A stretch of 59,764 nucleotides of DNA from an uncultured Oscillospiraceae bacterium (GCA_900546265.1 URCA01000020.1:1-59764), one strand, 5' to 3'; numbered from the stretch's first letter, positions 43,101-50,150 are shown. Notes: a model not told the origin generated them from the letters alone. Numbers and translations are program-made.

Positions 43101-46100
43101 GTGGAAGCTCTGGAAAAGGTACAGCCGAAAGACCTGACTGCCAGCGAGATTTTCGTACAACTCGGTACAACTTGGCTGCCGGAAGAAATCGCACAGCAGT
43201 TTATGTATGAGTTTTTGGATACGCCCGTTTATGCGAGATGGAATATTAAAGTCCATTACTCAAAGCTGACGGGCGAATGGAATGTGGAGGGAAAATCCTA
43301 TGACCGTGGAAACCTGAAAGCCTACAACACCTACGGCACGAAGCGTGTCAATGCCTACAAAATTATTGAAGATACGCTCAATATGAAAGATGTGCGTGTC
43401 TTTGACTATATGGAAGATGATGAGGGCAAAAAGAGGGCTATCCTCAATAAAAAAGAAACCGCTATCGCCCAGTCAAAGCAGGAGCTTATTAAGCAGGGCT
43501 TTCAGGATTGGGTATGGCGTGATCCCGCAAGACGGGAAAAGCTGGTACGGCTGTATAACGACAAGTTCAACAGTATCCGCCCCCGTGAGTATGACGGAAG
43601 CCATATCACTTTCAGTGGTATGAATCCTGAAATTGAGCTTCGGGAACATCAGAAAAATGCGGTCGCCCATATCCTATACGGCGGGAATACCTTATTGGCA
43701 CACGCCGTGGGCGCAGGCAAGACCTTTGAAATGACTGCCGCTGCTATGGAATCCAAGCGGCTCGGACTTTGCAATAAGTCCCTCTTTGTCGTGCCGAATC
43801 ATTTGACGGAGCAGTGGGCGGCGGAGTTCTTGCAGCTCTATCCGGCGGCGAATATCTTGGTCGCTACGAAGAAAGACTTTGAGATGAAAAACCGAAAACG
43901 CTTCTGCGGTCGCATTGCGACGGGAGACTACGACGCCGTGATTATCGGGCATTCGCAGTTTGAAAAAATCCCGATAAGTATTGAACGGCAGAGGGCTGTT
44001 TTACAACAGCAGCTTGACGATATTATTGAAGGGATTGCGGAGGCAAAACGAAACCGGGGCGACCGTTTTTCGGTCAAGCAGCTTGAAAAGACAAAAAAAT
44101 CCCTGCAAACGAAGCTGGAAAAATTAAACGATCAATCAAGAAAGGATGATGTCGTAACCTTTGAAGAACTCGGTATAGACAGGCTTTTCATAGATGAAAG
44201 TCATTATTACAAGAATCTGTATCTTTACACCAAAATGAGGAATGTGGGCGGTATCGCTCAGACGGAAGCGCAGAAATCTTCCGACCTTTTTATGAAATGC
44301 CGTTACCTTGATGAGATTACCGGAGGGCGTGGCGTTGTGTTTGCGACGGGTACGCCGATCTCAAACAGTATGGTAGAGCTGTATACGATCCAGCGGTATT
44401 TGCAGTACCGGACGCTGCAAGAACACGATTTGCAGCACTTTGACGCTTGGGCGTCGATGTTCGGCGAGACGGTCACGGCAGTCGAACTTACGCCCGAAGG
44501 AACAGGATACAGAGCGAAAACACGCTTTGCGAAATTCAATAATCTGCCCGAACTGATGGCGATGTTCAAGCAGGTGGCGGACATCAAAACGGCGGATATG
44601 CTCGACCTTCCCGTACCGGAAGTGGAGTATCACAACATCGCCGTGAAGCCATCGCAGGTGCAGAAGGAAATGGTCGCCTCTCTCGGCGAACGAGCCGAAA
44701 AGATAAGGGGCGGCAATGTGGATTCCAGCGTGGATAATATGCTGAAGGTTACAAACGACGGGAGAAAGCTCGCCCTTGACCAGCGAATGATGAATCCAAT
44801 GCTGCCCGATGAAGAAGGCAGTAAAGTCAACGCCTGCGTGAACGAGGTGTTCCGTATATGGGAGGAAAACAGCGATAAAAAACTGACGCAGCTTCTTTTT
44901 TGCGACCTCTCCACTCCAAAGGGTGCAGGCGAGTTTTCCGTCTACACGGATATACGACAGAAGCTGATCGAGCGTGGTATTCCCGAATCGGAAATCAAGT
45001 TTATCCACGAGGCGGATACCGAAACGAAGAAGCAGGAGCTGTTCAAAAAGGTACGCCGTGGCGAAGTACGAATCCTGATGGGCAGTACACAGAAAATGGG
45101 CGCAGGGACGAATGTGCAGAACAAGATCATTGCTTCCCACGACCTTGACTGCCCGTGGCGACCTGCCGATCTGGAGCAGCGAGCTGGGCGGACGGTGCGG
45201 CAGGGCAACGAAAACCCGAAGGTCGGTCTGTACCGATATGTTACGGAAGGCACTTTTGACGCATACTGCTGGCAGCTCGTTGAGGGCAAGCAGAAGTTCG
45301 CAAGTCAGATTATGACAAGCAAATCTCCCGTGCGTTCCTGTGAAGATGTGGACGCTACTGCTCTTTCTTATGCGGAGATCAAAATGCTTGCGGCGGACAA
45401 TCCGCACATCAAGGAGAAAATGGATTTGGATATTCAGGTGCAGAAGCTGCGCCTTTTGAAGTCCAACTATCTCTCCGAAAAATATGAGCTGGAGGACAAG
45501 ATCATCAAATACTACCCGACAACAATCGCTCGGACGAAAGAGACGATTGCGGGGCTGGAAAAAGACATATCGCTTGCAAAAGAACACCCGAAGCCTCTGG
45601 ACGATACCTTTGTAGGGATTGAGGTTAAGGGTGTTTCTTATTCCGAAAAAGCGGAAGGCGGACAGAAAATCATTGACGCCTGCAAGGAAATGACTTCGCC
45701 TGATCCCATCCCTCTCGGCAAGTACAGAGGCTTTGATTTGGAGCTTTCCTTTGATACCTTTGAGAAAGCCTATCAGGTAAAAATCAAGGGCAGCCTTTCC
45801 CGTTCCGTCTCTTTAGGCACGGACGCTATCGGCAACATTACCCGAATCGACAATGCCATTGAGAAAATCCCTGAACGGCTGGAGGCAAAAAGCAGGGAGC
45901 TTTCAACCCTCGAACAGCAATTCGTTACTGCGAAAGCAGAGGTGGAAAAACCGTTTGACAAGGAAGAAGAACTGACCGAAAAGACAAATCGGCTCAATGT
46001 CCTTAACGGCTTGCTCAATGTAGACAAGCGGGAAAATGAACTGGTGGACGGTGCGCCGGACGAGGGCGACAGCGTACCCGTTTCAAAGGAAAGAGCTTAT

Positions 46101-46109
46101 GAGCGATAA
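37131..46109 (+). CDS. Giant ICE polyprotein: MutS-I-like, DNA methylase-like and SNF2 helicase domains
   Basis: 2992 residues. N-terminus (about 1-210) is the ArdC/LPD-like module of ICE helicases (RRTAHAVVSDVQNWQAFLR, GAKGIAVFEDAERSRQR). A charged low-complexity linker (about 270-400) also encodes tnpV in another frame. About 1010-1110 looks like MutS domain I (YQMGDFFEAYGADAQTVSEAL). A class I methyltransferase-like core has LEPSCGIGNFIG (about 1515-1526) and NVPFG in place of NPPF/Y (about 1582). The helicase has Walker A GAGKT (2194-2198), DESH (2355-2358), GTPISNSM (about 2406) and motif VI QRAGRTVRQGN (about 2682). AGGAGG precedes the ATG. It may process or protect incoming ICE DNA; the catalytic state of the methylase is uncertain. 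Confidence 0.88.
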   Translation: MARKYDLISELYRRTAHAVVSDVQNWQAFLRCACRNYRLRFDEQLLIYAQRPDATAVLEIERWNDKFGRWVNRGAKGIAVFEDAERSRQRLTHYFDISDTHASRYSRPVPLWDMKPEYADDVIESLESTFGELENRESLADAVLSAAKNAVEDNIPDYLGDLMYAADDSFLYGLSEDMITAMYKKAVTNSVAYMMMTRLGIDTEPLFEAEDFTVITNFNTPETLNALGIASSDIAEMGLGEISRTVLALERQNRIIADREKPEYNKAENKSERSFENERADIHNARRLQSSRPDNARTAGSDFGQVRSDEAEISQRTSQNPVLQSSDELHPDTAFGGNRADSAPLGRNPDKADGGAGGLDRKPESGGYDEVGAGNEQSEEQSAGDRESGGHLRLDYYDRSNEDKSLPFFGGDDTIREILGTTPHLKASKEEIRAFYESNPDNAARTEYIKGIFNNDYTELILSDGRRVGYKTWQNVLQLWEENYADRIAQGFYDWGVIAQYFEAMRLLGELQDTMKPLPSVDGQLNFLDMQAEEKTSAFSFSQEIIDAVLTRGSGVSEGKFRIYEQFEKSLSTKENADFLKNEYGWGGAYPVIVGAGIDEQHDGKGILISKGIGDDKPHIRLNWTQVEKRIKELIRLDRYLNPKEKEIYPQWLEKQEERRAELAEEQRNREILSSAPPKQESAQAAESEPQQEAQYAYHLGDTVYIGADEYEILAFDDKRVVLHDMQYPLFQKELERAEFDRRVRENPMNDHLKVTNQAAVAEQQPRFNSIEFEKLIPHRMRFKETDLVNGNEMYWVTQEIFTAGDLRKFQQAVQSYDGDIKKFYVTPRDLSPSYSFEEDMENKVLAVVTPDTILQDDYIQAVRSEGLGDYLQPEEKADPAESPAFDIGMGYLGNGLTVWNRAVEESGDYQTIAHINDEGEIRYYVDGLPENVVARIEQAAAREQQKSLFSAAYKVGDRVYLDGKPFEITRVDDWNVELMDRSVQNPQPRLERKDSFMRLVQQNERSSFTDAYRAYNEIKSANPDSLVLYQMGDFFEAYGADAQTVSEALELNLASRSIGGNQRTQMCGFPANRLETYVNMLLDRGFDVAVSSLENGERSTRNIVSTNKEDPVQSQPVGRIDYLHTDGTVRESVEYTSPYQFEKDIKEENYYGVPFTVVFYKDKDGNTIPQDFISSLDPQPKGVEIIDSPYLANDRAAENTLPPDERFFVIETDDGYAIWDDLTEAIYIDDEGVSEEFKSEWQANDYLEQVKKSVSELDTAKALIDEYCREEFERDEGADYTDLSNVELAYTTTEDDKHEIQARVNLVDYRLETLVDGKVVRSEQFSSLEDMIERSLQSLSFNDLVYLSDEEIEIAEQNSVEQPEQKAAEPFTPAFSQPKRSRVQTFDLHPEIPLSERHTFDLASHEVPEAGKKERFGWNMEAIRVLKECEFDNRFATPEEQEILSQYVGWGGIPEAFDENNPSWADEFIELYTALSPDEYESARASTLTAFYTPPVVISSIYKAMEQMGFREGNILEPSCGIGNFIGMLPQSMQDSKIYGVEIDKISAGIAQQLYQKTSIAAQPFEEANIPDSFFDAVIGNVPFGDIRVNDRRYNKHNFLIHDYFFAKSLDKLRPGGVMALITSKGTMDKENPAVRKYIAQRADLLGAIRLPNNTFKGNAGTEVVSDILILQKRDRLIDLEPEWVHLNTDENGVKMNAYFVAHPEMVLGEWKTVSGRFGEEDTVVPYENADLAELLDEAISNIHAEITDYEVDEELTEEDNSIPADPEVRNFSYTVVDDKIYYRENSRMTPVECSATAENRIKGMIAIRDSVRSLIEMQTAGFSDDEVEKEQQKLNALYDTFSKKYGLINSRANVSAFSQDSSFALLSALEVLDENGELERKADMFTKRTIKPHTPVTSVDTASEALAVSMGEKACVDMEYMCSLTGKTEQEIYGELKGVIFLNPMYGYGNSTERKYLMADEYLSGNVREKLAWAKKSAEVYPEDYNINVEALEKVQPKDLTASEIFVQLGTTWLPEEIAQQFMYEFLDTPVYARWNIKVHYSKLTGEWNVEGKSYDRGNLKAYNTYGTKRVNAYKIIEDTLNMKDVRVFDYMEDDEGKKRAILNKKETAIAQSKQELIKQGFQDWVWRDPARREKLVRLYNDKFNSIRPREYDGSHITFSGMNPEIELREHQKNAVAHILYGGNTLLAHAVGAGKTFEMTAAAMESKRLGLCNKSLFVVPNHLTEQWAAEFLQLYPAANILVATKKDFEMKNRKRFCGRIATGDYDAVIIGHSQFEKIPISIERQRAVLQQQLDDIIEGIAEAKRNRGDRFSVKQLEKTKKSLQTKLEKLNDQSRKDDVVTFEELGIDRLFIDESHYYKNLYLYTKMRNVGGIAQTEAQKSSDLFMKCRYLDEITGGRGVVFATGTPISNSMVELYTIQRYLQYRTLQEHDLQHFDAWASMFGETVTAVELTPEGTGYRAKTRFAKFNNLPELMAMFKQVADIKTADMLDLPVPEVEYHNIAVKPSQVQKEMVASLGERAEKIRGGNVDSSVDNMLKVTNDGRKLALDQRMMNPMLPDEEGSKVNACVNEVFRIWEENSDKKLTQLLFCDLSTPKGAGEFSVYTDIRQKLIERGIPESEIKFIHEADTETKKQELFKKVRRGEVRILMGSTQKMGAGTNVQNKIIASHDLDCPWRPADLEQRAGRTVRQGNENPKVGLYRYVTEGTFDAYCWQLVEGKQKFASQIMTSKSPVRSCEDVDATALSYAEIKMLAADNPHIKEKMDLDIQVQKLRLLKSNYLSEKYELEDKIIKYYPTTIARTKETIAGLEKDISLAKEHPKPLDDTFVGIEVKGVSYSEKAEGGQKIIDACKEMTSPDPIPLGKYRGFDLELSFDTFEKAYQVKIKGSLSRSVSLGTDAIGNITRIDNAIEKIPERLEAKSRELSTLEQQFVTAKAEVEKPFDKEEELTEKTNRLNVLNGLLNVDKRENELVDGAPDEGDSVPVSKERAYER
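37960..38313 (+). CDS. tnpV: TnpV-family protein, encoded inside the giant helicase gene in another frame
   Basis: 117 residues, ATG 37960 with AAAGGAG eight bases upstream, fully overlapping the giant gene. Product: MNELTYTMQGDYNLPDLTMP, then YAQMRRKFLKEHHKIRYYNL, HLAETEQTA, a helical middle, and MKWVQGMNNLRNRVQEIV near the end, which match what I know of TnpV proteins of clostridial mobilisable transposons (LIPNL, RxxYLKEHR, MEWVxxMNNIRNRAxEIV). In the giant gene this stretch is a charged linker with little sequence constraint, so both frames can be real. TnpV function is unknown. Confidence 0.8.
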   Translation: MNELTYTMQGDYNLPDLTMPEQPEVTLGRYAQMRRKFLKEHHKIRYYNLLTSCTLTQHLAETEQTALRLEETLIKQMAAQEGLTESLKAADMMKWVQGMNNLRNRVQEIVKAEVIFA

Positions 46110-46215
46110 CCTTCTTAGCGGTATGGGAGAAGTCTCATACCGCTTTTACATAGTAAGTTCTCTGAACTGCTGTGTCAGTAAAAATAGAACTGTGGCTTCC
46201 TTGTGCGGGCAATGA
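46099..46215 (+). pseudogene. 38-codon frame, possibly a gene remnant after the helicase gene
   Basis: ATG 46099 overlaps the end of the giant gene and has AAAGGAAAGAG upstream. It reads MSDNLLSGMGEVSYRFYIVS and then loses any pattern. The start resembles, from memory, proteins (LSGMGExSxRxY) that commonly follow this helicase in related ICEs, so this may be the stump of a deleted gene. A terminator-like hairpin lies within it. Confidence 0.35.
46117..46147 (+). terminator. Terminator after the giant gene
   Basis: A 9-bp stem AGCGGTATG/CATACCGCT (46117-46125 with 46136-46144) followed by TTT. Confidence 0.65.
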
Positions 46216-46229
46216 TTTGTCTTTATAAT
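46201..46229 (+). promoter_or_regulatory. Promoter of the gene at 46265
   Basis: TTGTGC (46201-46206), 17 bases, TATAAT (46224-46229), 36 bases before the ATG. Confidence 0.65.
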
Positions 46230-46264
46230 ATGAGACATCATATAAAGAAAAGAGGTAAAACCCG

Positions 46265-46576
46265 ATGGAAGAAAACTGTTCTATCAAACTGTTTGAAAGC
46301 GATCTTGAAAGTATGCTGTCTCAGGTAATCGCTAAAGCCCGTTCCCGTGATGAGAAATTGAAGGCTGCAAAGGAAAAGGCGGCAAAGATTAAACATCAAA
46401 ACGAGAAACTCAATGCTGTCTTGGATTTGGAAAAGCCATCTGCTCTTACCGAAGAAGAATGCGAACTTTTAATCCAGTACCTGCTTGCAGAAAACAATGT
46501 TGTATTGGAAGAATACCGCATTTGTTATATGCGGGGGCTGATGGACGGAATGGAAATCAAAAAAACAGTAGAATAA
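46265..46576 (+). CDS. Conserved small ICE protein (DUF6664-like)
   Basis: 103 residues with its own promoter and AAGAGGT upstream. A basic coiled-coil helix (about 20-55, rich in Lys and Ala) is followed by LTEEECELLIQYLLAENNVV and ICYMRGLMDGMEI. The pattern, a coiled segment then a YxRGxxDG-like ending, is one I associate with DUF6664 proteins of ICEs. Function unknown. The first copy of the repeated terminator follows its stop. Confidence 0.7.
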   Translation: MEENCSIKLFESDLESMLSQVIAKARSRDEKLKAAKEKAAKIKHQNEKLNAVLDLEKPSALTEEECELLIQYLLAENNVVLEEYRICYMRGLMDGMEIKKTVE

Positions 46577-46580
46577 AACT

Positions 46581-46620
46581 TACATAGCCGCTTGGTTTTA
46601 CAAAAATCAGGCGGCTATAT
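46581..46620 (+). repeat. Terminator and left copy of a 40-base direct repeat flanking the cargo
   Basis: TACATAGCCGCTTGGTTTTA... folds into a long hairpin (ATAGCCGC with GCGGCTAT) and is repeated nearly unchanged at 49,427-49,468 on the far side of the cargo genes; the copies differ by two single-base length changes in T and A runs. Confidence 0.8.
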
Positions 46621-46634
46621 CTATCACGGCAAGG

Positions 46635-46663
46635 TGGAAAAAGACATAGTGCTGTGATATAAT
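46635..46663 (+). promoter_or_regulatory. Extended -10 promoter of the cargo block
   Basis: TGGAAA (46635-46640), 17 bases, TATAAT (46658-46663) with TGA directly before it (TGn extended -10). It reads into the hydrolase gene at 46713. Confidence 0.6.
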
Positions 46664-46712
46664 AAAGTGGCTCTTTGAGAGTCAATGTCAAGAAAACTGA
46701 GGTTATTTTCCT

Positions 46713-47339
46713 ATGAAAAATATTTTGATTCACGGCTTGGGACAAAACAGTAAGGATTGGGATACCATTAAAAATGAGTTGGAAACGAGGGGAATTTCCT
46801 CTGTCGCTCCTGATTTATTTGACCTTGCAAAAGGCAGGAAATTAGACTATCCCACAGTATATCAGGCATTCAGCGAGCTGTGCGAGTCTTACCAAGACAA
46901 ACTAAATCTTTGCGGGCTTTCCCTCGGCGGTCTGCTTGCGCTCAATTATGCTATCCAGTATCCGAAAAAAATAAACTCTCTTGTTTTGATCGGAACGCCG
47001 TTTGAGATACCGAAAGGACTGCTGAAATTTCAAAATATTGTATTTAGATTTATGCCCAAAGCCGTATTTCAGAATATGGGCGTAAGCAAAAAAGATTTTA
47101 TTCGTTTGAGCAAATCAATGGTTGATCTCAATTTTATGGATTCGGCGACAGCGCTTGATTGTCCCGCCCTTATTCTTTGCGGCGCAAAGGATAAAACGAA
47201 TATGGAGAGTGCTAAGCGGTTTCACGAAGCAATGAAAAACAGCAAGCTGGTCATTGTGGAAGCTTCCGGTCACGAAGTAAACAAAGATAATCCGAATGAG
47301 TTAGTTCGTGTTTTGCAAGACTTTTGGGCAGACAGGTAG
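46713..47339 (+). CDS. Alpha/beta hydrolase
   Basis: 208 residues. Oxyanion region HGLGQNSKDW (about 7-16), nucleophile Ser70 in CGLSLGGLLAL, acid Asp in LCGAKDKTN (about 159) and His in ASGHEVN (about 188) form the usual triad, so the enzyme is probably active. Substrate unknown; family members include esterases and lactonases. It is AT-richer than the transfer genes around it and starts the cargo block. Confidence 0.85.
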   Translation: MKNILIHGLGQNSKDWDTIKNELETRGISSVAPDLFDLAKGRKLDYPTVYQAFSELCESYQDKLNLCGLSLGGLLALNYAIQYPKKINSLVLIGTPFEIPKGLLKFQNIVFRFMPKAVFQNMGVSKKDFIRLSKSMVDLNFMDSATALDCPALILCGAKDKTNMESAKRFHEAMKNSKLVIVEASGHEVNKDNPNELVRVLQDFWADR

Positions 47340-47356
47340 AGATGAGGTTTTTAATA

Positions 47357-47776
47357 ATGAATGAGAGAGAAAGAATTATCCGGTTATGGTTTGATATGTG
47401 GCTGAAACAACAGGATTTGGGCATAGATGATATTTTTACAGAAGATGTGGTTTATACGGAAAGCTGGAGTCCAAAATATCAGGATCGCAAAACTGTTAAG
47501 CACTGGTTTAATGAGTGGAATACACGGGGAAAAGTCCTTATTTGGGACATTAAGCAGTTTTTCCATAAAGGTAATCAGACTATCGTGGAATGGTACTTCA
47601 AAAATGAAATGAACGCTGGAAGCATAGAAGAATTTGACGGCATTTCACTTGTAGAGTGGACGGATGATAACAAAATTAAGTCTTTAAAAGAATTTGGCTG
47701 CAACCGTAATAACTATAATCCGTATCAATATGGCGATCAACCTCGATTTAGAGATGAAAAGGCAAATTGGTTTTGA
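47357..47776 (+). CDS. NTF2/SnoaL-like protein
   Basis: 139 residues from ATG 47357 (GAGGT upstream; an earlier ATG at 47342 is possible). The order of helices and strands, with FTEDVVYTESWSPKY, WNTRGKVLIWDIKQF, VEWYFKNEMNAG and GISLVEWTDDNKI, is that of the NTF2-like fold, a small cone-shaped pocket protein. Some bind or convert small molecules. It lies 17 bases after the hydrolase and shares its transcript. Function unknown. Confidence 0.75.
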   Translation: MNERERIIRLWFDMWLKQQDLGIDDIFTEDVVYTESWSPKYQDRKTVKHWFNEWNTRGKVLIWDIKQFFHKGNQTIVEWYFKNEMNAGSIEEFDGISLVEWTDDNKIKSLKEFGCNRNNYNPYQYGDQPRFRDEKANWF

Positions 47777-47839
47777 TATGTTGATTATCGTGGTAGATTT
47801 CCGTCACGAATTTAATAAAGGAAATATGGAGACAGAAAG

Positions 47840-48223
47840 ATGGAATATATAGTAGATGATAAAAAACTGGACGCATTTACCTTTATTGCGTTCGTCAAAC
47901 AAGTATGGCAAGGCAATTATGATATTGAAAAAACACAGTGTGCATTGTCTCAGACAATCAATATTACTGCTTATGAAAATGAGGCACTGATTGGCTGCTT
48001 GCGTATTCTTACAGACGGATATTATTTCGGTACGATTACAGAGTTGCTCGTCCTTCCTGAATATCAAAAACAGGGAGTCGGCAGTAAACTCTTGCAACTT
48101 GCAAAGGATAATACCCCTACTATGCTGTATTTTGGAGCGCAGCCGGGGATAGAAAAGTTTTACGAAAAGAATGGTTGCAAAAGAAGCTTGCAATCCTATG
48201 TGATCGAAAAGGAACGGTCATAA
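47840..48223 (+). CDS. GNAT-family acetyltransferase
   Basis: 127 residues. Acetyl-CoA loop LPEYQKQGVGSKLLQLA (about 73-89), preceded by ITELLVL and followed by FYEKNGCKRS. It is a short, complete GNAT domain. Substrate unknown. The next GNAT gene starts 23 bases downstream and the two together look like a pair acquired with the cargo block. Confidence 0.82.
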   Translation: MEYIVDDKKLDAFTFIAFVKQVWQGNYDIEKTQCALSQTINITAYENEALIGCLRILTDGYYFGTITELLVLPEYQKQGVGSKLLQLAKDNTPTMLYFGAQPGIEKFYEKNGCKRSLQSYVIEKERS

Positions 48224-48246
48224 CGAAAATTTACGAGGTGCTTAGT

Positions 48247-48681
48247 ATGGAAGTCAAAAAAATAGATGATACTCAAATTACAAATGCCATTGACTTGATT
48301 TGGCAAACTTTTTTACAATTTGAGGCTCCCGATTATTCTGAAGAAGGAGTTAAGTCGTTTCAGGATTTTATTGAGAACAAAGAGATCATCAAAACATTAG
48401 AATTTTGGGGCGCTTATGACGAAGAAGAACTAAAGGGAGTTATCGCAACAAACGAAAACCGGAAGCATATCTGTTGCTTTTTTGTGAAAGCACAGTATCA
48501 AAGACAAGGCATTGGTAGAAAGTTGTGGGACTTCCTACGAGAAAATAGTTCAAGCAAAACCATTACAGTAAATTCTTCTCCGTATGCAGTTCCGGTCTAT
48601 CATAAACTGGGTTTCGTAGATACCGATACGGAGCAACTTTCGGATGGTATGCGATATACACCTATGCAATTTATAAAATGA
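48247..48681 (+). CDS. GNAT-family acetyltransferase
   Basis: 144 residues from ATG 48247 (GAGGT nine bases upstream). Acetyl-CoA loop CCFFVKAQYQRQGIGRKLWD (about 78-97) and the ending SPYAVPVYHKLGFVDTD are typical. Low GC. Substrate unknown; similar small GNATs on mobile elements are found near resistance genes, but I cannot assign one here. Confidence 0.82.
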   Translation: MEVKKIDDTQITNAIDLIWQTFLQFEAPDYSEEGVKSFQDFIENKEIIKTLEFWGAYDEEELKGVIATNENRKHICCFFVKAQYQRQGIGRKLWDFLRENSSSKTITVNSSPYAVPVYHKLGFVDTDTEQLSDGMRYTPMQFIK

Positions 48682-48769
48682 ACGATTGGTTTGAAAGAGG
48701 TGGTTTGTAGGTGAAGCGTTGTATTGTAGTAACCGAAATAGTCTAAAATAAAATATCAGGAGGTTAATA

Positions 48770-49399
48770 ATGACTATTTCGGAGACAAAAATCTATCCTC
48801 GTACCGGGGACAAACAAACGGTATACTTAAAAAGCGTAGTAAAAAATCCTAATATTATTGTTGGCGATTATACGATGTATAATGATTTTGTAAATGCTCC
48901 AACGGATTTTGAAAAAAACAATGTTTTGTATCACTATCCAATCAATCACGACAGACTAATTATTGGAAAGTTTTGCTCTATTGCGTGTGGTGCGAAGTTT
49001 ATTTTCACAAGTGCTAATCACACTTTGAAGTCATTGTCTACTTACCCTTTCCCATTGTTTTTTGAAGAATGGGAACTGGACAAAAGCAATGTGACAGATT
49101 CGTGGGATAATAAGGGAGACATTGTTATCGGTAACGATGTATGGATTGGATATGAAGCTGTTATTATGTCCGGTGTTACCATTGGTAACGGAGCAATCGT
49201 TGGGACTCGTGCAGTAGTAACGAAAGATGTGCCGCCTTACACGATTGTAGGCGGTATACCCGCACGACAAATCCGAAAGAGATTTTCTGAAGATACCATA
49301 TCATCATTATTGAGTATTAGATGGTGGGATTGGTCGGATGAAAAAATTAAAAAAAATATTTCCGCCATTCAAACAGGAAGTATTGATGATCTAAAGTAA
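48770..49399 (+). CDS. Vat/CatB-type xenobiotic acetyltransferase (left-handed beta helix)
   Basis: 209 residues, AGGAGG upstream. It shows hexapeptide repeats (IVIGNDVWIGYEAVIMSGVT, IGNGAIVGTRAVV), the insertion loop with catalytic His84 in SANHTLKS followed by TYPF, and the ending KDVPPYTIVGGIPARQIRKR then WWDWSDEKI. These are hallmarks of the family containing streptogramin A acetyltransferases (Vat) and type B chloramphenicol acetyltransferases (CatB). Resistance to one of these drugs is possible; some members act on other substrates. It closes the cargo block. Confidence 0.85.
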   Translation: MTISETKIYPRTGDKQTVYLKSVVKNPNIIVGDYTMYNDFVNAPTDFEKNNVLYHYPINHDRLIIGKFCSIACGAKFIFTSANHTLKSLSTYPFPLFFEEWELDKSNVTDSWDNKGDIVIGNDVWIGYEAVIMSGVTIGNGAIVGTRAVVTKDVPPYTIVGGIPARQIRKRFSEDTISSLLSIRWWDWSDEKIKKNISAIQTGSIDDLK

Positions 49400-49426
49400 T
49401 GGGACTTACCGAATAACAAATACCTT

Positions 49427-49468
49427 TACATAGCCGCTTGGTTTTTACAAAAAATCAGGCGGCTATAT
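49427..49468 (+). repeat. Terminator and right copy of the 40-base direct repeat
   Basis: Near-identical to 46,581-46,620, again forming the ATAGCCGC/GCGGCTAT hairpin, here followed by ATTTTTG. The AAGGAGG ribosome site of the DUF3848 gene follows directly. Confidence 0.8.
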
Positions 49469-49491
49469 TTTTGTTTAAGGAGGTGTTCGCT

Positions 49492-49821
49492 ATGGGCGAA
49501 ACAGACTACAACGCCCTGCTCTACGATAAGATGAAAGCCGAGCAGGACAAGTACAGAGACTGGCTGCTTAATCAGCCGCCGGAGGAAATTTTGAATCATA
49601 CCTACGAGTACACGATGAGAGAGGACATTGTGATGTGTATGGAGGAACTGGAGCTTTCTCCGAAACAGGCAAAGGCATTGCTCCGATCCCCCTGCCCGCT
49701 TGATGATGTCTATAAGGAGTTTAAGGACAGAGAAGTTGAGCATATGGATACCATTCGGGATTCCATTGAAACAAGGGCAAACGATGTACTCAAACGGGAT
49801 AAAAACAGAGAAAGCAGGTGA
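49492..49821 (+). CDS. DUF3848-like ICE protein
   Basis: 109 residues, AAGGAGG upstream of ATG 49492. The region TDYNALLYDKMKAEQDKYRD, then LLNQPPEEILNHTYEYTMRE and LELSPKQAKALLRSPCPLDD, is the pattern of DUF3848 proteins found in Tn1549-like elements. Helical, soluble; function unknown. The transfer-gene run resumes here after the cargo block. Confidence 0.8.
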   Translation: MGETDYNALLYDKMKAEQDKYRDWLLNQPPEEILNHTYEYTMREDIVMCMEELELSPKQAKALLRSPCPLDDVYKEFKDREVEHMDTIRDSIETRANDVLKRDKNRESR

Positions 49822-49825
49822 AGAA

Positions 49826-50149
49826 ATGGTGCATAAATTGAAAACTATTCGTGCGGATATGCTGGTGCTGCAATGCCAGCTTGAAAGAGAATTGATCCGA
49901 TATGTAAAGCGGTATCTTTGCCAGCCGCAGGTCACAATCATCACAAACGATAAGCAGTTTGCCTTTATGTGCGAGCTGTACGATTATGTGGAGAATACGG
50001 AGCTTCCGCCTGAAATGGTAAGTTCCCTTATGAAAACGAAAAATGTCTTGGAGCTGTCTTGGGACGAGTGGATGATGAATATTGAGGTAGAAGATATGGA
50101 GGATTCCATCAAGAAAGTTGCTGAGCTTCTCAGGGAAAGGAAGATTTGA
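49826..50149 (+). CDS. Conserved ICE protein of unknown function
   Basis: 107 residues, ATG five bases after the previous stop, with AGCAGGTGAAGAA as ribosome site. Soluble and helical with a long acidic second half (WMMNIEVEDMEDSIKKVAEL). It lies between the DUF3848 and toprim genes in one transcript. No domain recognised. Confidence 0.7.
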   Translation: MVHKLKTIRADMLVLQCQLERELIRYVKRYLCQPQVTIITNDKQFAFMCELYDYVENTELPPEMVSSLMKTKNVLELSWDEWMMNIEVEDMEDSIKKVAELLRERKI

Positions 50150-50150
50150 T

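Noticed and set aside
37131..46109. Frameshift or fusion error in the 2,992-codon gene
   Set aside because: The frame stays open with helicase motifs in order, and giant proteins of this size are usual in this ICE family.
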